The notes beneath the pieces were generated by a model, which was not told where the DNA came from, made no database searches, and worked only from the letters and a program-made list of their open reading frames with translations. A program made the position numbers and the translations under genes. Positions 8,092-17,724 of a stretch of DNA of 64,000 nt are shown in pieces. This DNA comes from Bradyrhizobium sp. CCBAU 53421 (GTDB lineage Bacteria > Pseudomonadota > Alphaproteobacteria > Rhizobiales > Xanthobacteraceae). How positions within the stretch are numbered: position 1 is the stretch's first letter; every line of letters starts with the position of its first letter. The stretch covers positions 7,874,001 to 7,938,000 of the forward strand of contig NZ_CP030047.1 in assembly GCF_015291625.1 (NCBI RefSeq), in the 5' to 3' direction.

Positions 8092-10476
8092 CTACTTCGA
8101 CGGCTTGATGAAGAATGAGATGCAACCCTTATTGTCTTTGTAGAGCCACTGATAGGTGCGAGGAAGGAAGAGGACAGCGTCATTTACGTAGAAGAACAGT
8201 TCATCGGTCACCTTGGGCGTCACGTATTCAGAAATCTTCTTCACGCGCCGGTCGGGGTCTGGTTCGAGGAAGTCCACTTCGCTGCCAAGCGAACCATAAC
8301 GCGCCACCGGCTGGAACCAAGGCTGAAAGTAGTACCGCCGCAGCGGTAATGCGAGAACATGGACGACGGTCTCGGTCCAGGACAACTGGGTGCCATCCTC
8401 CGGATTGCGGAAGGTCGAATATCCGCGCGCGTCCGTCTCAACGCCGCCATTCATCAAGATTGCTTCGCCCGCGCCCGCGGCCACTTTGCATGTGTCCCTG
8501 CTGGTCGAATAGTTCTCGTACTGACGGGCAAGCGCAGCCGGATCCGGGTTGGTCCAAACGTAGTATCGTTCGAGGCGGCCGACCTTGTAGCCCGTGGCAA
8601 AGCAAGGGTCGGCTGTTACAAAGGAGACCAGCGCTCCGGCATCAGGGATGTAGTCCAGCTTGCCGGTTGGCTTGCAAATCAGTCCCGCTTGATCCACAGC
8701 GGTGAATAGAAGTCGGTCCCCGACCGTGAGTGCCAGGTATGCAATGACAACGGCGGAAAGCGCCGGGCCCAGATAGTAGCGCCATCCTGAACGGACTCCC
8801 ATCAGGATACGTTCACGACCGCCCGGCATGGAGTTTGGAGCCGTCACCGGCGCAGAGAGCTTTCCGGCGAATGCTTTGCGCCAAAGCGCGGTCATTCGGT
8901 CGTCGGTCGCGGAAGCGACGCGCTTACCACCGACGATCAATGCTCCAATGATGCCCACCAGGATCAGGAACGTCCCGGGATATTGTGCATAGGAGGCGAG
9001 CCATTGCGAGATCCATGACGGCAGGAACCCACTCAACGTCCGGATAATGTCCGAAACCCATTTGAGCGCGTTGACCCTTTCACCAAGCGGATCGCTCCGC
9101 CCAGTGAAGGGAAATACGACGAACACCATGGTTGCCGCCAATGTGAGAAAATATAGCGCCGCCCGGGTGTAGACCAGCGGCCAGACGTCTTGGCGCTCGG
9201 CGAGGACGCGGGCCTGAGCTTGCTCCGATGTTTCCGGCGTGTTGATCGTCGGCCCCGATGCGCTGTCCGGCAAGCTATCGATTCTGAACCGGACGCTGCC
9301 GTCTTGCGCTATCTCGGGCGAGATAACGTCATAGTCATGTGGAATTCCAATCGGCGCATAGACATGGGCGTTGTTTTTTATGCGCCGTAATACCGTCTCG
9401 TGGATCTTGGGCTTCTCAACATATACCTCATCGCCGGTCGTCCAGGAGAAGCGCTGCCGGGTCAGGCGGGATATGCGTCGTGGCCCATAGCGGTAGTAGC
9501 TCGCCGCGCCCGCGCGGGAATCATACAGCCGGCCGTCTTTATCCTGCGCCTGCTTAGTTTCCGCGAGCGCTGCAGGATCCGATAGCTTGAAGCAAAGACC
9601 CTGGGCTCTCGCTTCCTGCATAATCCAGTATAGCGGGATCTGAGCGAGGGAATCGTCCGGGTATCCGCCCCCAACGTTCGCATGTACCCCGACAAACCAG
9701 ACCTGGCTAATTCTCTCCGCGCAGGTATAACGGGGCGTTCCGCTTGTCGGTTGTTTCTCCTGTCTCTCATTCCAAAGAACAGGATGAAATGTGGTGCGCT
9801 CGTCATCGAGGGAAAGCGCATGGCACGCGCGCTTGACACTGGGATGAAGCGTGTGGCCGGGCAGTTCCAGCGGCCATATCCATTGGCTCACACCTTGGGT
9901 CATCTCGTCGATCGGAAGGCCATAAGCCGCAACCGTATCCCACAGCCCCAGAAAGCGGATGACTGGCGTTTGCCTTCCGGCAGGCACGGTCGCTGGCTTG
10001 GAAGACACTTCTCTTCCAAACAATTTCTTCAGGCCAAGGACCATCAAGTACCAGTTCGTATGGAAATGCCTTCTGTGATACGCCCGGTAGGCCTTTTTCG
10101 CCTGCCGGTCCAATTCGCTATCGGAGATGCCCTGTGCCGGAATCAAGCCCTGGTCGAGGATCAAGCCCATCGTCACGCGGATGGTGAAAGCGCCACGGCT
10201 GAAGCCGAATGCGAATATCTCGTCGCCCTCGTTGCGGTAGTTGCGACAGGCGAACTTGTAGAGCGTGATGACATTGCGGCGCAGACCAATCCCGAAGGCG
10301 CCACCTAGGATCGCCAACGGCTTAAAGGACGAGGTCCCAACGCCGTCATCATAGCAAGCGACTTGATCGTCGTTGGTAAGATCCAGCGCGCTGAACATGC
10401 GCCAAACGTTTGTCCGCCAAACCTTTGCCGAGGAATTGCCGGTGCCATCGGAGAGGAGCACGATGCGTCGTGGCAT
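8092..10476 (-). CDS. DUF2235 (Tle1-like alpha/beta hydrolase) protein with membrane segments
   Basis: 794 residues from ATG 10476 (TTGAGGAAGAAA just upstream); a start 17 codons further up is less likely. The N-terminus RRIVLLSDGTGNS and the nucleophile motif AFGFSRGAFTIR at roughly residue 100 define the DUF2235 domain, related to the Tle1 phospholipase effectors of type VI secretion. The central region has GLWDTVAAYG and VHANVGGGYPDD, the remaining catalytic blocks of the family. Around residues 440-590 there are three or four hydrophobic segments (AALYFLTLAATMVFVVF, GTFLILVGIIGALIVGG, YYLGPALSAVVIAYLAL), so this version is likely membrane-anchored. There is no VgrG, Hcp or immunity gene beside it, so an effector role is not supported here; a housekeeping lipase or hydrolase is as likely. 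Confidence 0.8.
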   Translation of the reverse strand: MPRRIVLLSDGTGNSSAKVWRTNVWRMFSALDLTNDDQVACYDDGVGTSSFKPLAILGGAFGIGLRRNVITLYKFACRNYRNEGDEIFAFGFSRGAFTIRVTMGLILDQGLIPAQGISDSELDRQAKKAYRAYHRRHFHTNWYLMVLGLKKLFGREVSSKPATVPAGRQTPVIRFLGLWDTVAAYGLPIDEMTQGVSQWIWPLELPGHTLHPSVKRACHALSLDDERTTFHPVLWNERQEKQPTSGTPRYTCAERISQVWFVGVHANVGGGYPDDSLAQIPLYWIMQEARAQGLCFKLSDPAALAETKQAQDKDGRLYDSRAGAASYYRYGPRRISRLTRQRFSWTTGDEVYVEKPKIHETVLRRIKNNAHVYAPIGIPHDYDVISPEIAQDGSVRFRIDSLPDSASGPTINTPETSEQAQARVLAERQDVWPLVYTRAALYFLTLAATMVFVVFPFTGRSDPLGERVNALKWVSDIIRTLSGFLPSWISQWLASYAQYPGTFLILVGIIGALIVGGKRVASATDDRMTALWRKAFAGKLSAPVTAPNSMPGGRERILMGVRSGWRYYLGPALSAVVIAYLALTVGDRLLFTAVDQAGLICKPTGKLDYIPDAGALVSFVTADPCFATGYKVGRLERYYVWTNPDPAALARQYENYSTSRDTCKVAAGAGEAILMNGGVETDARGYSTFRNPEDGTQLSWTETVVHVLALPLRRYYFQPWFQPVARYGSLGSEVDFLEPDPDRRVKKISEYVTPKVTDELFFYVNDAVLFLPRTYQWLYKDNKGCISFFIKPSK

Positions 10477-11233
10477 TTTCTTCCTCAAATCAAGACTGAA
10501 ATCAGCGGGCCGCTGCGGAGCGAACAATATAAGGTTGCAACATCATTTAGGTGAACGCTCCGGGGGCGCAAGTCAAGACCATTTGCAGTCTGCTCCTCAA
10601 GGGATGTTTGCCCAATGAGAAGAGTAACTTGCTGCGCTGCCAACATGCAGGAAATCGATGCAGGAGTTCGGCAACTTTCTGCATCATCTCGCAGGATTTC
10701 AATCGATGACTGACCTAAACTGATCGCACGATAAACTGTCGGCCTGGCGGCCCCCGCGCATGCTCCTACCTGGCCATCTTCGCGCGAGTGGGCGGCAGCC
10801 GCCAATCTCTTTCAGATGGCATTCAGTGGAACACAAAACCCATCGCGAGCGCCATCCGTCCGTTCCCAGACAAATTCCAAGGTCTGAGCTAACCCAATCA
10901 CTCGATAAGGACAGCTGAGCTGTTTCCATCCTAGATTCAGGCTCGGATTCAGGCTCGGCGATTTTCCGTGGACGCTGTGTTTTTAATCTCAGCGCGCTTG
11001 CGGACGCAAATGCGGATAGGCGAGGAGTTTTGCCCTACGCTATTTCTATTGGACTCGATCCTTGTGACAACCCTTTTTGCGTCCAATATCCGCAGCTGGG
11101 CCCCGATTCAGTTCCGCGAGCACGAACGATTGACCGAACTCAGGGGTTCGGATTACGAATTTACGCACGCCGCAAGAGGAGGATCGGGAAAGAGAGTATC
11201 GCTGATGGTTGTTGGCTACTGCATAATTTGTCC
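10477..11233. other. No gene recognised
   Basis: About 750 bases upstream of the DUF2235 gene. Short frames on both strands lack family motifs and ribosome sites. It should hold the DUF2235 promoter, but I cannot point to it. Confidence 0.5.
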
Positions 11234-12178
11234 CTAGCAACCGGGCCTTTGTAAACAGTGTTCGCGTCCCTCGCGATCCGTGCGAAAAGCTTCGATGAAG
11301 CCGCCTTGACGCTGCGTTACGAATACCGTCTTTCCATCAGCACCACCGAATGCAAGATTGGTGGGTTCGCTACCCTGCAGATCGACCTCTCTCTGCAGCG
11401 CGCCATCGGGTTGCATAACCGCAATCTTGCCTTTCTGGATTCGTGCGACCAGCAATCGTCCCGCAGTGTCGGTACGCAGGCCATCCACGGTATCCGCCTG
11501 GAAGGTCTTGAGCGTGCGGGCCGACATCAGTTCGTTGCCGCGAACGTCATAAGCCCAGATCTGGCCGCTGCTCGACTCGCTGACATAGAGGGTCTTCTCA
11601 TCGGGGCTCAAATCGATGCCGTTCGTTGTGCCCATCGATCGTGCCGCGGTCATCACCTGGCCTTGCACCGACCCGTCAGCGGCTTTTGCAATCCGCCAGA
11701 TCCGGCCGCTACGCGCCTTCCAATTCGGGTCACTGGCGTAGATCGTGCCGTCTCGAGCGATAGTCATATCATTTGGCTGACTCATCGCATCGGCATGAAA
11801 ATAGACTTCCGATTGCAGGCTGCCTTGCTTGATCTGGAGAATGTTGTGCTTTTTGTAATCGGCGACGAACATCGTCCCATCGCGACTAAAGCGGATCGAG
11901 TTGCCGACACTGCCTTCTGGCAAGTCCAGATATTTTTTCGAGCTGGCGCTTCCCGGGGCGAGCTTGCCGATCGTGCCCTGCTTTCCGAAATTGACGACAA
12001 ACAGATTCCCATCGCGATCGACGGCAGGTCCTTCGATGCCGAAGGTGTATTCGCCAGGTTGCGTCACCGCCTGGCTCTCAAACAATTTTGGACCTGCGTA
12101 CGCGGCGCTTGCCACGAGCGTGACCAGCAATGCGCTACCGCAAGGGCACAAGAGCCTTTTTAGGAATGTAATAGCCAT
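11234..12178 (-). CDS. SMP-30/gluconolactonase-like beta-propeller, exported
   Basis: 314 residues with a signal peptide (SAAYA/GPK). Propeller blades are visible as repeats of the type GPAVDRDGNLFVVNFG, IRFSRDGTMFVAD, MTIARDGTIYASD, IDLSPDEKTLYVSES and LRTDTAGRLLVARI, as in the SMP-30/gluconolactonase/strictosidine-synthase-like group. The metal-ligand Glu, Asn and Asp typical of lactonases would be the Glu in FGIEGP, an Asn in the TTNGIDLS blade and the Asp in TVDGLRTD. Its start lies 44 bases inside the upstream dehydrogenase gene, so the two are translationally coupled. Likely a periplasmic lactonase acting on the product of the sugar/aldose dehydrogenase; that link is inference. Confidence 0.75.
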   Translation of the reverse strand: MAITFLKRLLCPCGSALLVTLVASAAYAGPKLFESQAVTQPGEYTFGIEGPAVDRDGNLFVVNFGKQGTIGKLAPGSASSKKYLDLPEGSVGNSIRFSRDGTMFVADYKKHNILQIKQGSLQSEVYFHADAMSQPNDMTIARDGTIYASDPNWKARSGRIWRIAKAADGSVQGQVMTAARSMGTTNGIDLSPDEKTLYVSESSSGQIWAYDVRGNELMSARTLKTFQADTVDGLRTDTAGRLLVARIQKGKIAVMQPDGALQREVDLQGSEPTNLAFGGADGKTVFVTQRQGGFIEAFRTDREGREHCLQRPGC

Positions 12179-14216
12179 CGGCGTCAGTGCACTCTCCGCT
12201 CAGGAAAGGATCGGCCGGCCGGTAAATTCGGCTAAAACCCGGCTTACCTACGCCCTCCGCTTCTGTCACGATAACGACCTTGGTTGTCGGAATTTGGCCG
12301 CAGATCTTGCCGGTCTTGCTGAAGAAATCCCTCTCGGCCGGCCCCTGCTTGACCTTCATCCGCGTGCCGGGAACCATCGTGCCGGCCAGGTAGTCCGCCA
12401 GGTCGAGAAGGCGCGCATAACCCGGTTCCGTCTTCGGCAAGGACTCTCCTCCGGGCGGCATCAGCCTCTCGGCGCCAAAGCCGCGTAGACGCGTGCGCAA
12501 TTTACCGGAATCGGGATCTCCCGGATAGATCCAGCCGTCCTGCGACAGCATGAATTTCAATGCGGCCTGATCTTTGTCCGCGTCTGATTGGCCGTGCTTC
12601 AAAGCGAAATCCGAATGGCAGCCAAGGCAATGTTTCTCGATAATCCCGCTGCGAACTGCGGTAAGCCGGGCGCGGTTCTTAGGATCGTTTGCGACGAAGT
12701 CAACCAACTCGTCGATCTGTGCTTGGGTTCGCATATCGCATGGCAATGGATCTGGCGCATTGCCAAGCGCGCGATCAATGCGGATGACGGTCTTGTTCTT
12801 GTCCTCCACCAGCCAGATCGCCCCATCGGCCGCGACAGTCAACCCAACCGGTGCCCCTCGCGGTCGTGCGCCATTGACCCTATGCCATCCTGAAATTAGC
12901 TCCTCGAACGGCGCCGCGGGGGCCCTGCCCGCATCGGTCTCAAACGCACGTGAGGGCACGGCCTCGCAGCTGACCTTATAGCTGACCGGCGGAGCGATGA
13001 CCTTTGGAAAGCCGTGATCGTCGACGTCGTAGATCAAGACCCGGCTGCCCGCAGGCCGATAGCCGTGCAGCCCGACCAGCAGCTTGCCATCCAGCTCCGG
13101 AAATCTGCTGCCATGATAATACAGCATCCCGAGCGGCGCGCCGTGGGGCGGTAACAGCGAGTGCGGCGGTTTGTAGATTGCCGTGTCGTTGCAGAAGTTC
13201 TTGTAGGGTCCGTTCTGCAACACGGACCTAAACTCCGGGCTCGGTGTTGCCAGATCGTAGCAATACGGCCAGCCGTAATGTTTTCCCTTTTCAATCGCGT
13301 TGATCTCTTCGTTGGGTTTGAAGAAATCCTTCAAGTCCCTGCCGTTTTCACCCTGAAGGAAAGCAAAGCCCGGTTCCGGAAACCGCAAGTGCAGCGCCAA
13401 TGCCATCGAGTTGCGTAGTCCCCGTGCGTAGATCTCGCGCGGCGGGTTGGGATCGGCGGGTTTGAGCGCGGGGAAGACGCCACCATTCGGCGGCATGAAC
13501 ATCCAGATCGATGCGAGCGGCGATGGTCCCTCTCCCGTGGGGCACACCTTGGTCACCGGCCTTCCAGGATTTGGGATGCAATCGTCGCTGTCTGAGCCGA
13601 CGTTGACGAAGATCCTGCCCGTCTTATCGAACACGAACTGCTTCAGCGAATGGCTGCTCTCCGCTACCTTCGTGCCGTCGGAAAGGGTTGTCCTGCGGCC
13701 CGGCAGGCCGTGGATGATTATCTCCATCGTACTGCGCGGATTGGAGGCAAGCGGATCGAAGCGAAAGATCATCTCTGCAGTTGAGGCATAGACCTTCCTG
13801 TCCGGGCCGACCGCCAATCCAAAAGGATACTCGAGCCCGGTTATCGCTTCCCTGATCCGCTTTCCATCCGCAGCATGAGGATCCAAGATCAGCAAGCGAC
13901 CATCCGTACGTTGCCACCCTCCCATGTCCGAAATAACAAAAAGGTCATGGCCAGGAATCTGTACAATCGAGCGCGGAAAGATCAGACCGTCGTCCTCGCT
14001 GGCGACCAGACCTGCGCAGAAGCCCTGCCTCATATCGATTTTGATCCGGGGGAACGACAGCCTTCCGCTGCCGCATTGCTCGGATCCCAGCGTGTAACCG
14101 CTCTTTTTGAGGGCTTGCGACGACGCGACTGGACTGCCGGTCGATAGAACAGCAAGCGCAATCATCGACACATGAAAGACATGCGCGAGAGGACGACAAC
14201 GGCTCGATACTTTCAA
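12135..14216 (-). CDS. PQQ-type glucose/sorbosone dehydrogenase fused to cytochrome c
   Basis: 693 residues from TTG 14216, chosen because GGGGAG precedes it and it gives a signal peptide (RCRP...IALAVLSTGSPVASS). The first 480 residues form a GSDH/sorbosone-dehydrogenase-like propeller: FPRSIVQIPG, LAVGPDRKVYAST, EIYARGLRNSMAL, GKHYGWPYCYD, GAPLGMLYYHG and VGLTVAADGAIWLVED. The C-terminus is a cytochrome c domain with the haem site CLGCH and probably the axial Met in RLMPPGG. This is a periplasmic oxidase of sugars or aldehydes that passes electrons to the respiratory chain. Its 3' end overlaps the SMP-30-like gene by 44 bases, giving a dehydrogenase-lactonase pair. The substrate cannot be read from sequence. 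Confidence 0.75.
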   Translation of the reverse strand: MKVSSRCRPLAHVFHVSMIALAVLSTGSPVASSQALKKSGYTLGSEQCGSGRLSFPRIKIDMRQGFCAGLVASEDDGLIFPRSIVQIPGHDLFVISDMGGWQRTDGRLLILDPHAADGKRIREAITGLEYPFGLAVGPDRKVYASTAEMIFRFDPLASNPRSTMEIIIHGLPGRRTTLSDGTKVAESSHSLKQFVFDKTGRIFVNVGSDSDDCIPNPGRPVTKVCPTGEGPSPLASIWMFMPPNGGVFPALKPADPNPPREIYARGLRNSMALALHLRFPEPGFAFLQGENGRDLKDFFKPNEEINAIEKGKHYGWPYCYDLATPSPEFRSVLQNGPYKNFCNDTAIYKPPHSLLPPHGAPLGMLYYHGSRFPELDGKLLVGLHGYRPAGSRVLIYDVDDHGFPKVIAPPVSYKVSCEAVPSRAFETDAGRAPAAPFEELISGWHRVNGARPRGAPVGLTVAADGAIWLVEDKNKTVIRIDRALGNAPDPLPCDMRTQAQIDELVDFVANDPKNRARLTAVRSGIIEKHCLGCHSDFALKHGQSDADKDQAALKFMLSQDGWIYPGDPDSGKLRTRLRGFGAERLMPPGGESLPKTEPGYARLLDLADYLAGTMVPGTRMKVKQGPAERDFFSKTGKICGQIPTTKVVIVTEAEGVGKPGFSRIYRPADPFLSGECTDADGYYIPKKALVPLR

Positions 14217-15385
14217 TGGCGAATCTCCCCAAAATAACCGACGGCAATACGACTCGGTCTCCAGCAACCATACCGTGTGAATACACGGTTTGTCTCGTCC
14301 CGTGGTTCTATCAGACAAATGTACTTGGCGGACGACACTGCGAGCGCGATTGCTTAGTCGTGGCTGGCAAAGAACCGGACATTGATGATCTCGCGATCAC
14401 CGCATGCCGGCACGTCCGGCAGATTACGTTTCTATTTCCCGGGTTGCCGCCTCGGTCTCACTGCTGGGACAATGCAACGGCACCGCCCCGAGCGCAGAAA
14501 CCCAGTCATGAAGCATTCGTCGTGACCGGTAACGTTCATCGTAACCAAAAGCGCGAAGGTACGTTCTGGACGAACGTTGGCTGCATCTGGCCGCGCGATG
14601 GCGGCAAAAGGCCTTGAATGTATCGAACTAATCGCCCGACCAAGTGGCGGTCGACTGGCCATCCACGAGCGCAAGGAGGCGAAAGACTAGCCGCGCAATT
14701 GATTCAGCAAAGCTCTCAGTCGCTCTTTGTATTCTCCCAGAACAGTGGCAAGGCGCACTGGCGCAGCGAGGAAAATCACCGATCGGTTCACGACGGGTCG
14801 AAGCAAGTGAGAGCTGTGCAGTGAAAGCTGTGCCGCGCAACGTGCAGAGCGATGCCCGTCCGCAATCGTATGCGCCGCGCGTCGACAGAATGGACGCGGG
14901 ATCCTGCCGTCGGCCGAGACGTCAACCGCGTCTGACAGACATATCCCGCCAATCAGTATGAGCCTAAGCTTTCCGCAGTGACGGCAAACGAATGGCCGCC
15001 GAGGATAGAGGACCTGCCGAGTAGGCGGGGATGTTGCAATCCCTGCCCCTCACCAACCCGGACGAGCGGATTACCCGCATCCGGTCCTTCGCGCGTAAGC
15101 TTCGCTCCCGGGACGGCATATTGGTGGACGATCTTGGCTGTCGGCAGCGGGTGTCGCGCGAGCATAGCCCGGAAGCGCGACCACGGCAGATTGCTGTGGC
15201 GGCGGCCACGCGGGAGGGACCACCGGAGGCGGCAAACATATCGTCGATATGAAGAAGCCTCGCGATGAATCGAGGCCACAAAACGGCGCCTCGCCGACAA
15301 GAGCTGGCTGCGGAACGTGTTGCGGCTGCCGTAGAACCACGTCGCTAACATCCGCCCCGGCTAACGGCCCACAAGGGAGCAAAAC
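14217..15385. other. No gene recognised
   Basis: About 1.2 kb upstream of the PQQ dehydrogenase and downstream of the small basic protein gene. Frames on both strands are short, Arg-rich and without known motifs, typical of high-GC noise. Confidence 0.45.
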
Positions 15386-15410
15386 GACCGGGCCATTGCA
15401 CGGCCCGGTC
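15386..15410. terminator. Strong hairpin, likely terminator
   Basis: GACCGGGCC (15386-15394) pairs perfectly with GGCCCGGTC (15402-15410) across a 7-base loop, followed on the + strand by TTTTCTTCT and on the - strand by GTTTTG. It sits 30 bases beyond the stop of the - strand gene ending at 15440 and would terminate that unit. Confidence 0.75.
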
Positions 15411-15439
15411 TTTTCTTCTACTTCGGGCGCCTTGCCGAC

Positions 15440-15790
15440 CTACCCTGGAATGTACACGCAACCGGGATCGTCCGGAGGACAGTCACATTTACCGATCGTC
15501 TCGGCCAAATTGGAGAGTTGAGGTCTGTCCTTCACAAACTCCTTGATGGCCGTCAGGCTCTTCCGGCTTACCTTGACGAACTGTCCGGAAGACTTGAGAC
15601 GTGTATTGAGCTCATCACCCAAACCCGCGTTATGTACGGCAGTCATGATCTTTCCCAGGCCATGTACGCCGAAATTGACGTGAGTCCCTCCTGAGCGGGC
15701 CGGTTTGGGCTTGGCGGCTTTCTTGGTCGCGTTCGGCGCCTTTTGGCCTGCTGCTGGTTTGCCTCTCTTGGCTTTCTTAACTGTTGCCAT
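15440..15790 (-). CDS. Small protein with histone-like basic N-terminus and acidic Cys-rich tail
   Basis: 116 residues. The first 35 are Lys/Ala/Pro-rich (KKAKRGKPAAGQK, KKAAKPKPARSG), like histone H1-like tails; the middle (VHNAGLGDELNTRL, VKVSRKSLTAIKEFVKD) looks helical; the end is CDCPPDDPGCVYIPG with three Cys. No family recognised. It lies 12 bases downstream of the lipoprotein gene, so both are probably one transcript ending at the hairpin beyond its stop. A DNA- or envelope-binding role is possible but unproven. Confidence 0.55.
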   Translation of the reverse strand: MATVKKAKRGKPAAGQKAPNATKKAAKPKPARSGGTHVNFGVHGLGKIMTAVHNAGLGDELNTRLKSSGQFVKVSRKSLTAIKEFVKDRPQLSNLAETIGKCDCPPDDPGCVYIPG

Positions 15791-15802
15791 GTCTTGCTCC
15801 TT

Positions 15803-16816
15803 TTAAAGGACCGGTTTGAAAATCTTCAATGCTAGAAATTGCTGAACTGCCCGCGCCGCGCCTTGTTCGGCGCGTCCACCTGATGCGGTGATGAGCGAAC
15901 CTTCGTAAATCGGGCCACGAGCCACATCGAGAATTTTTGCTTCTCCCTTATCCAGATACAGCCCTACGGTTAACTGGTGTGTGTCCTTGCGCGACACGGT
16001 AACGGGAAAGCTCACGTCAGTGGCTTGTAACTGCGGCCCTGTCGGCGCGAAGACAATTTTGGGTGATGCCCCACCGCCAATGGTCGTGGTGAACTGAAGC
16101 TGCTGAACCATGCTCGGCGGGCCTTTTTTTACCGTCGCCACATCCTTGTTGAGCTCGTCGAGATTCTCGAACAGACTCATCAAGGTGAATTCCTTGATCA
16201 ACTTCGCGAGGCCAATCCTACCCGCGATGGGGTACACATAATCTTCAGTTCTCACCAGATGGTGTGTGCAATAGCTCTCGCTCGTCTTTTGAACGAGATT
16301 TCCGAAGTTGTCGGTGATCGTAAACGACCACTCGTTCTGCCTTTGCCTGTCGAAATTTCCAGTGAGACCCAGGGTCACAAGCGACGTAATGGGCGTCGGC
16401 CTAATGAGGTTCGCAGCCGGATCGATGTTGTTCGTTTCCAAGCCCGTTAGATCGTAGTAGTAGGCGATGCCTGTACTGTAGAGGAGCTTTGTCACCGTAC
16501 GGGCGAAACCGGTCACCTGTGAAGGATCAAAGGCTCTAATCGCCTCGGGATTCTCGTGGTACGCCCGCTTGAGCTCATTTCCGACTGCATAGGAATAGTC
16601 GTCGAGTTTCTTCTTGTTCATATTGTTGTCGGGGCTAGTCAGATAGCCGAGCAATGCGTCTATTACAGCCTGCCGCGCCTCGCAGCGGACCTGCCTTGCA
16701 ATATTTGAGGCTGAAATATGCGCAACGTCATCCGTGACTGGCGCAATGGCGCATCCGCTCAATACAAGTAATGCGCCAAATAAAGATATGCGGGTGCGCT
16801 TCGCCCGTGTTCGCAT
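15803..16816 (-). CDS. Putative lipoprotein of unknown function
   Basis: 337 residues from ATG 16816, preceded by GGGGGATACA; a TTG four codons upstream is less likely. The N-terminus has a lipobox (LLVLSGC), so the mature protein is probably lipid-anchored. It contains an N-terminal Cys-Glu-Ala helix region and a beta-rich C-terminal half (QLQFTTTIGGGASPKIVFAP, FPVTVSRKDTHQLTVGLYL). No known domain recognised. It shares a transcription unit with the small basic protein gene 12 bases downstream. Confidence 0.6.
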   Translation of the reverse strand: MRTRAKRTRISLFGALLVLSGCAIAPVTDDVAHISASNIARQVRCEARQAVIDALLGYLTSPDNNMNKKKLDDYSYAVGNELKRAYHENPEAIRAFDPSQVTGFARTVTKLLYSTGIAYYYDLTGLETNNIDPAANLIRPTPITSLVTLGLTGNFDRQRQNEWSFTITDNFGNLVQKTSESYCTHHLVRTEDYVYPIAGRIGLAKLIKEFTLMSLFENLDELNKDVATVKKGPPSMVQQLQFTTTIGGGASPKIVFAPTGPQLQATDVSFPVTVSRKDTHQLTVGLYLDKGEAKILDVARGPIYEGSLITASGGRAEQGAARAVQQFLALKIFKPVL

Positions 16817-17611
16817 TGTATCCCCCAATACATTACTGAAATCCGCAACTTTTGAAACGATCGGTCTCGAATAGACGCCAAAAAACTCAACTTCTCGCTG
16901 ACTGATCGACCCTTCGATAGGCAGGGCGCCGCATGAATATGCCGTGGACCATCGCGTCGATGCTTTTGCGGACGCGGCTTGCCATCAAGTGGCATCGGGC
17001 ATTCCCCTCCCAACCCGTCCCACTTGCCACCTCAGAAACTCAACTCGTGAAGACGTCAAACCGACTGTTCAATGCCAACGCCCCACAACCCCGGGATGAG
17101 CCTAGCCTATCTATCTGGTCAGACAACCACAAAGTGCACAAGTATTTCGCAGTTTTTCGGCAAAAGAACCGCCACTTGCGCATCGTCGCCAAACCGTAAC
17201 CCGTGACCCCAGCTGCTAACCAGCCGCCTCTCCACGTCGGAAAAACCGGCGGATGCTGCAGGTCTTCCCGGCCCCGGCGCGCCTCGCGTAACGGGGGTCA
17301 GATCTGACCGGCGTGCGGCAGCAGGTTTGATCACGCGCTGACCGCCCGAGTGCCGGCCCCATCGTGCGTGAGGATCTCAGCAGATATTCGGGACGCTGTG
17401 TGTCTGCGCGCTCGAAGATCGCGGTCGGATGCGCTCACCCGTATATCGAACGCGTCGCCCCGATATCGCAAAGCACCTCGCGCCACTCGCGAAGCGAACT
17501 GAGCACAATCGACATGCGAAAGGCGGCCTTCCGAGTTTTCTTCGGGCGCGCGGATCAGGACATGTTGCTGGCGTACGTCCGCTCCCGCGGACTACACCAA
17601 TGCTTTAGCGT
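16817..17611. other. No gene recognised
   Basis: About 800 bases between the lipoprotein gene and the first GntR operator. Short frames only, no motifs seen. Confidence 0.45.
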
Positions 17612-17624
17612 TATACCAGGTATA
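17612..17624. promoter_or_regulatory. GntR operator copy 1, TATACCAGGTATA
   Basis: Perfect palindrome TATACC-A-GGTATA, 100 bases upstream of the gntR gene at 17725. It is one of eight copies in the window and suggests autoregulation. Confidence 0.7.
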
Positions 17625-17724
17625 CTATTCGGTCAAGCAGGCTGCAAAATGAGCAGGTTATGCGCTAATAATATGCAAGGAGCCAACTGGAGTTCAGTTC
17701 TGGTCCGAAACAAAGAGAAGACCC

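Noticed and set aside
9682..10308. Long + strand frame of 208 codons
   Set aside because: It is antisense to the DUF2235 gene and follows its codon pattern; no family motif or ribosome site.
8092..10476. Type VI secretion effector locus
   Set aside because: The DUF2235 fold is shared with Tle1, but there is no VgrG, Hcp, PAAR or immunity gene nearby.
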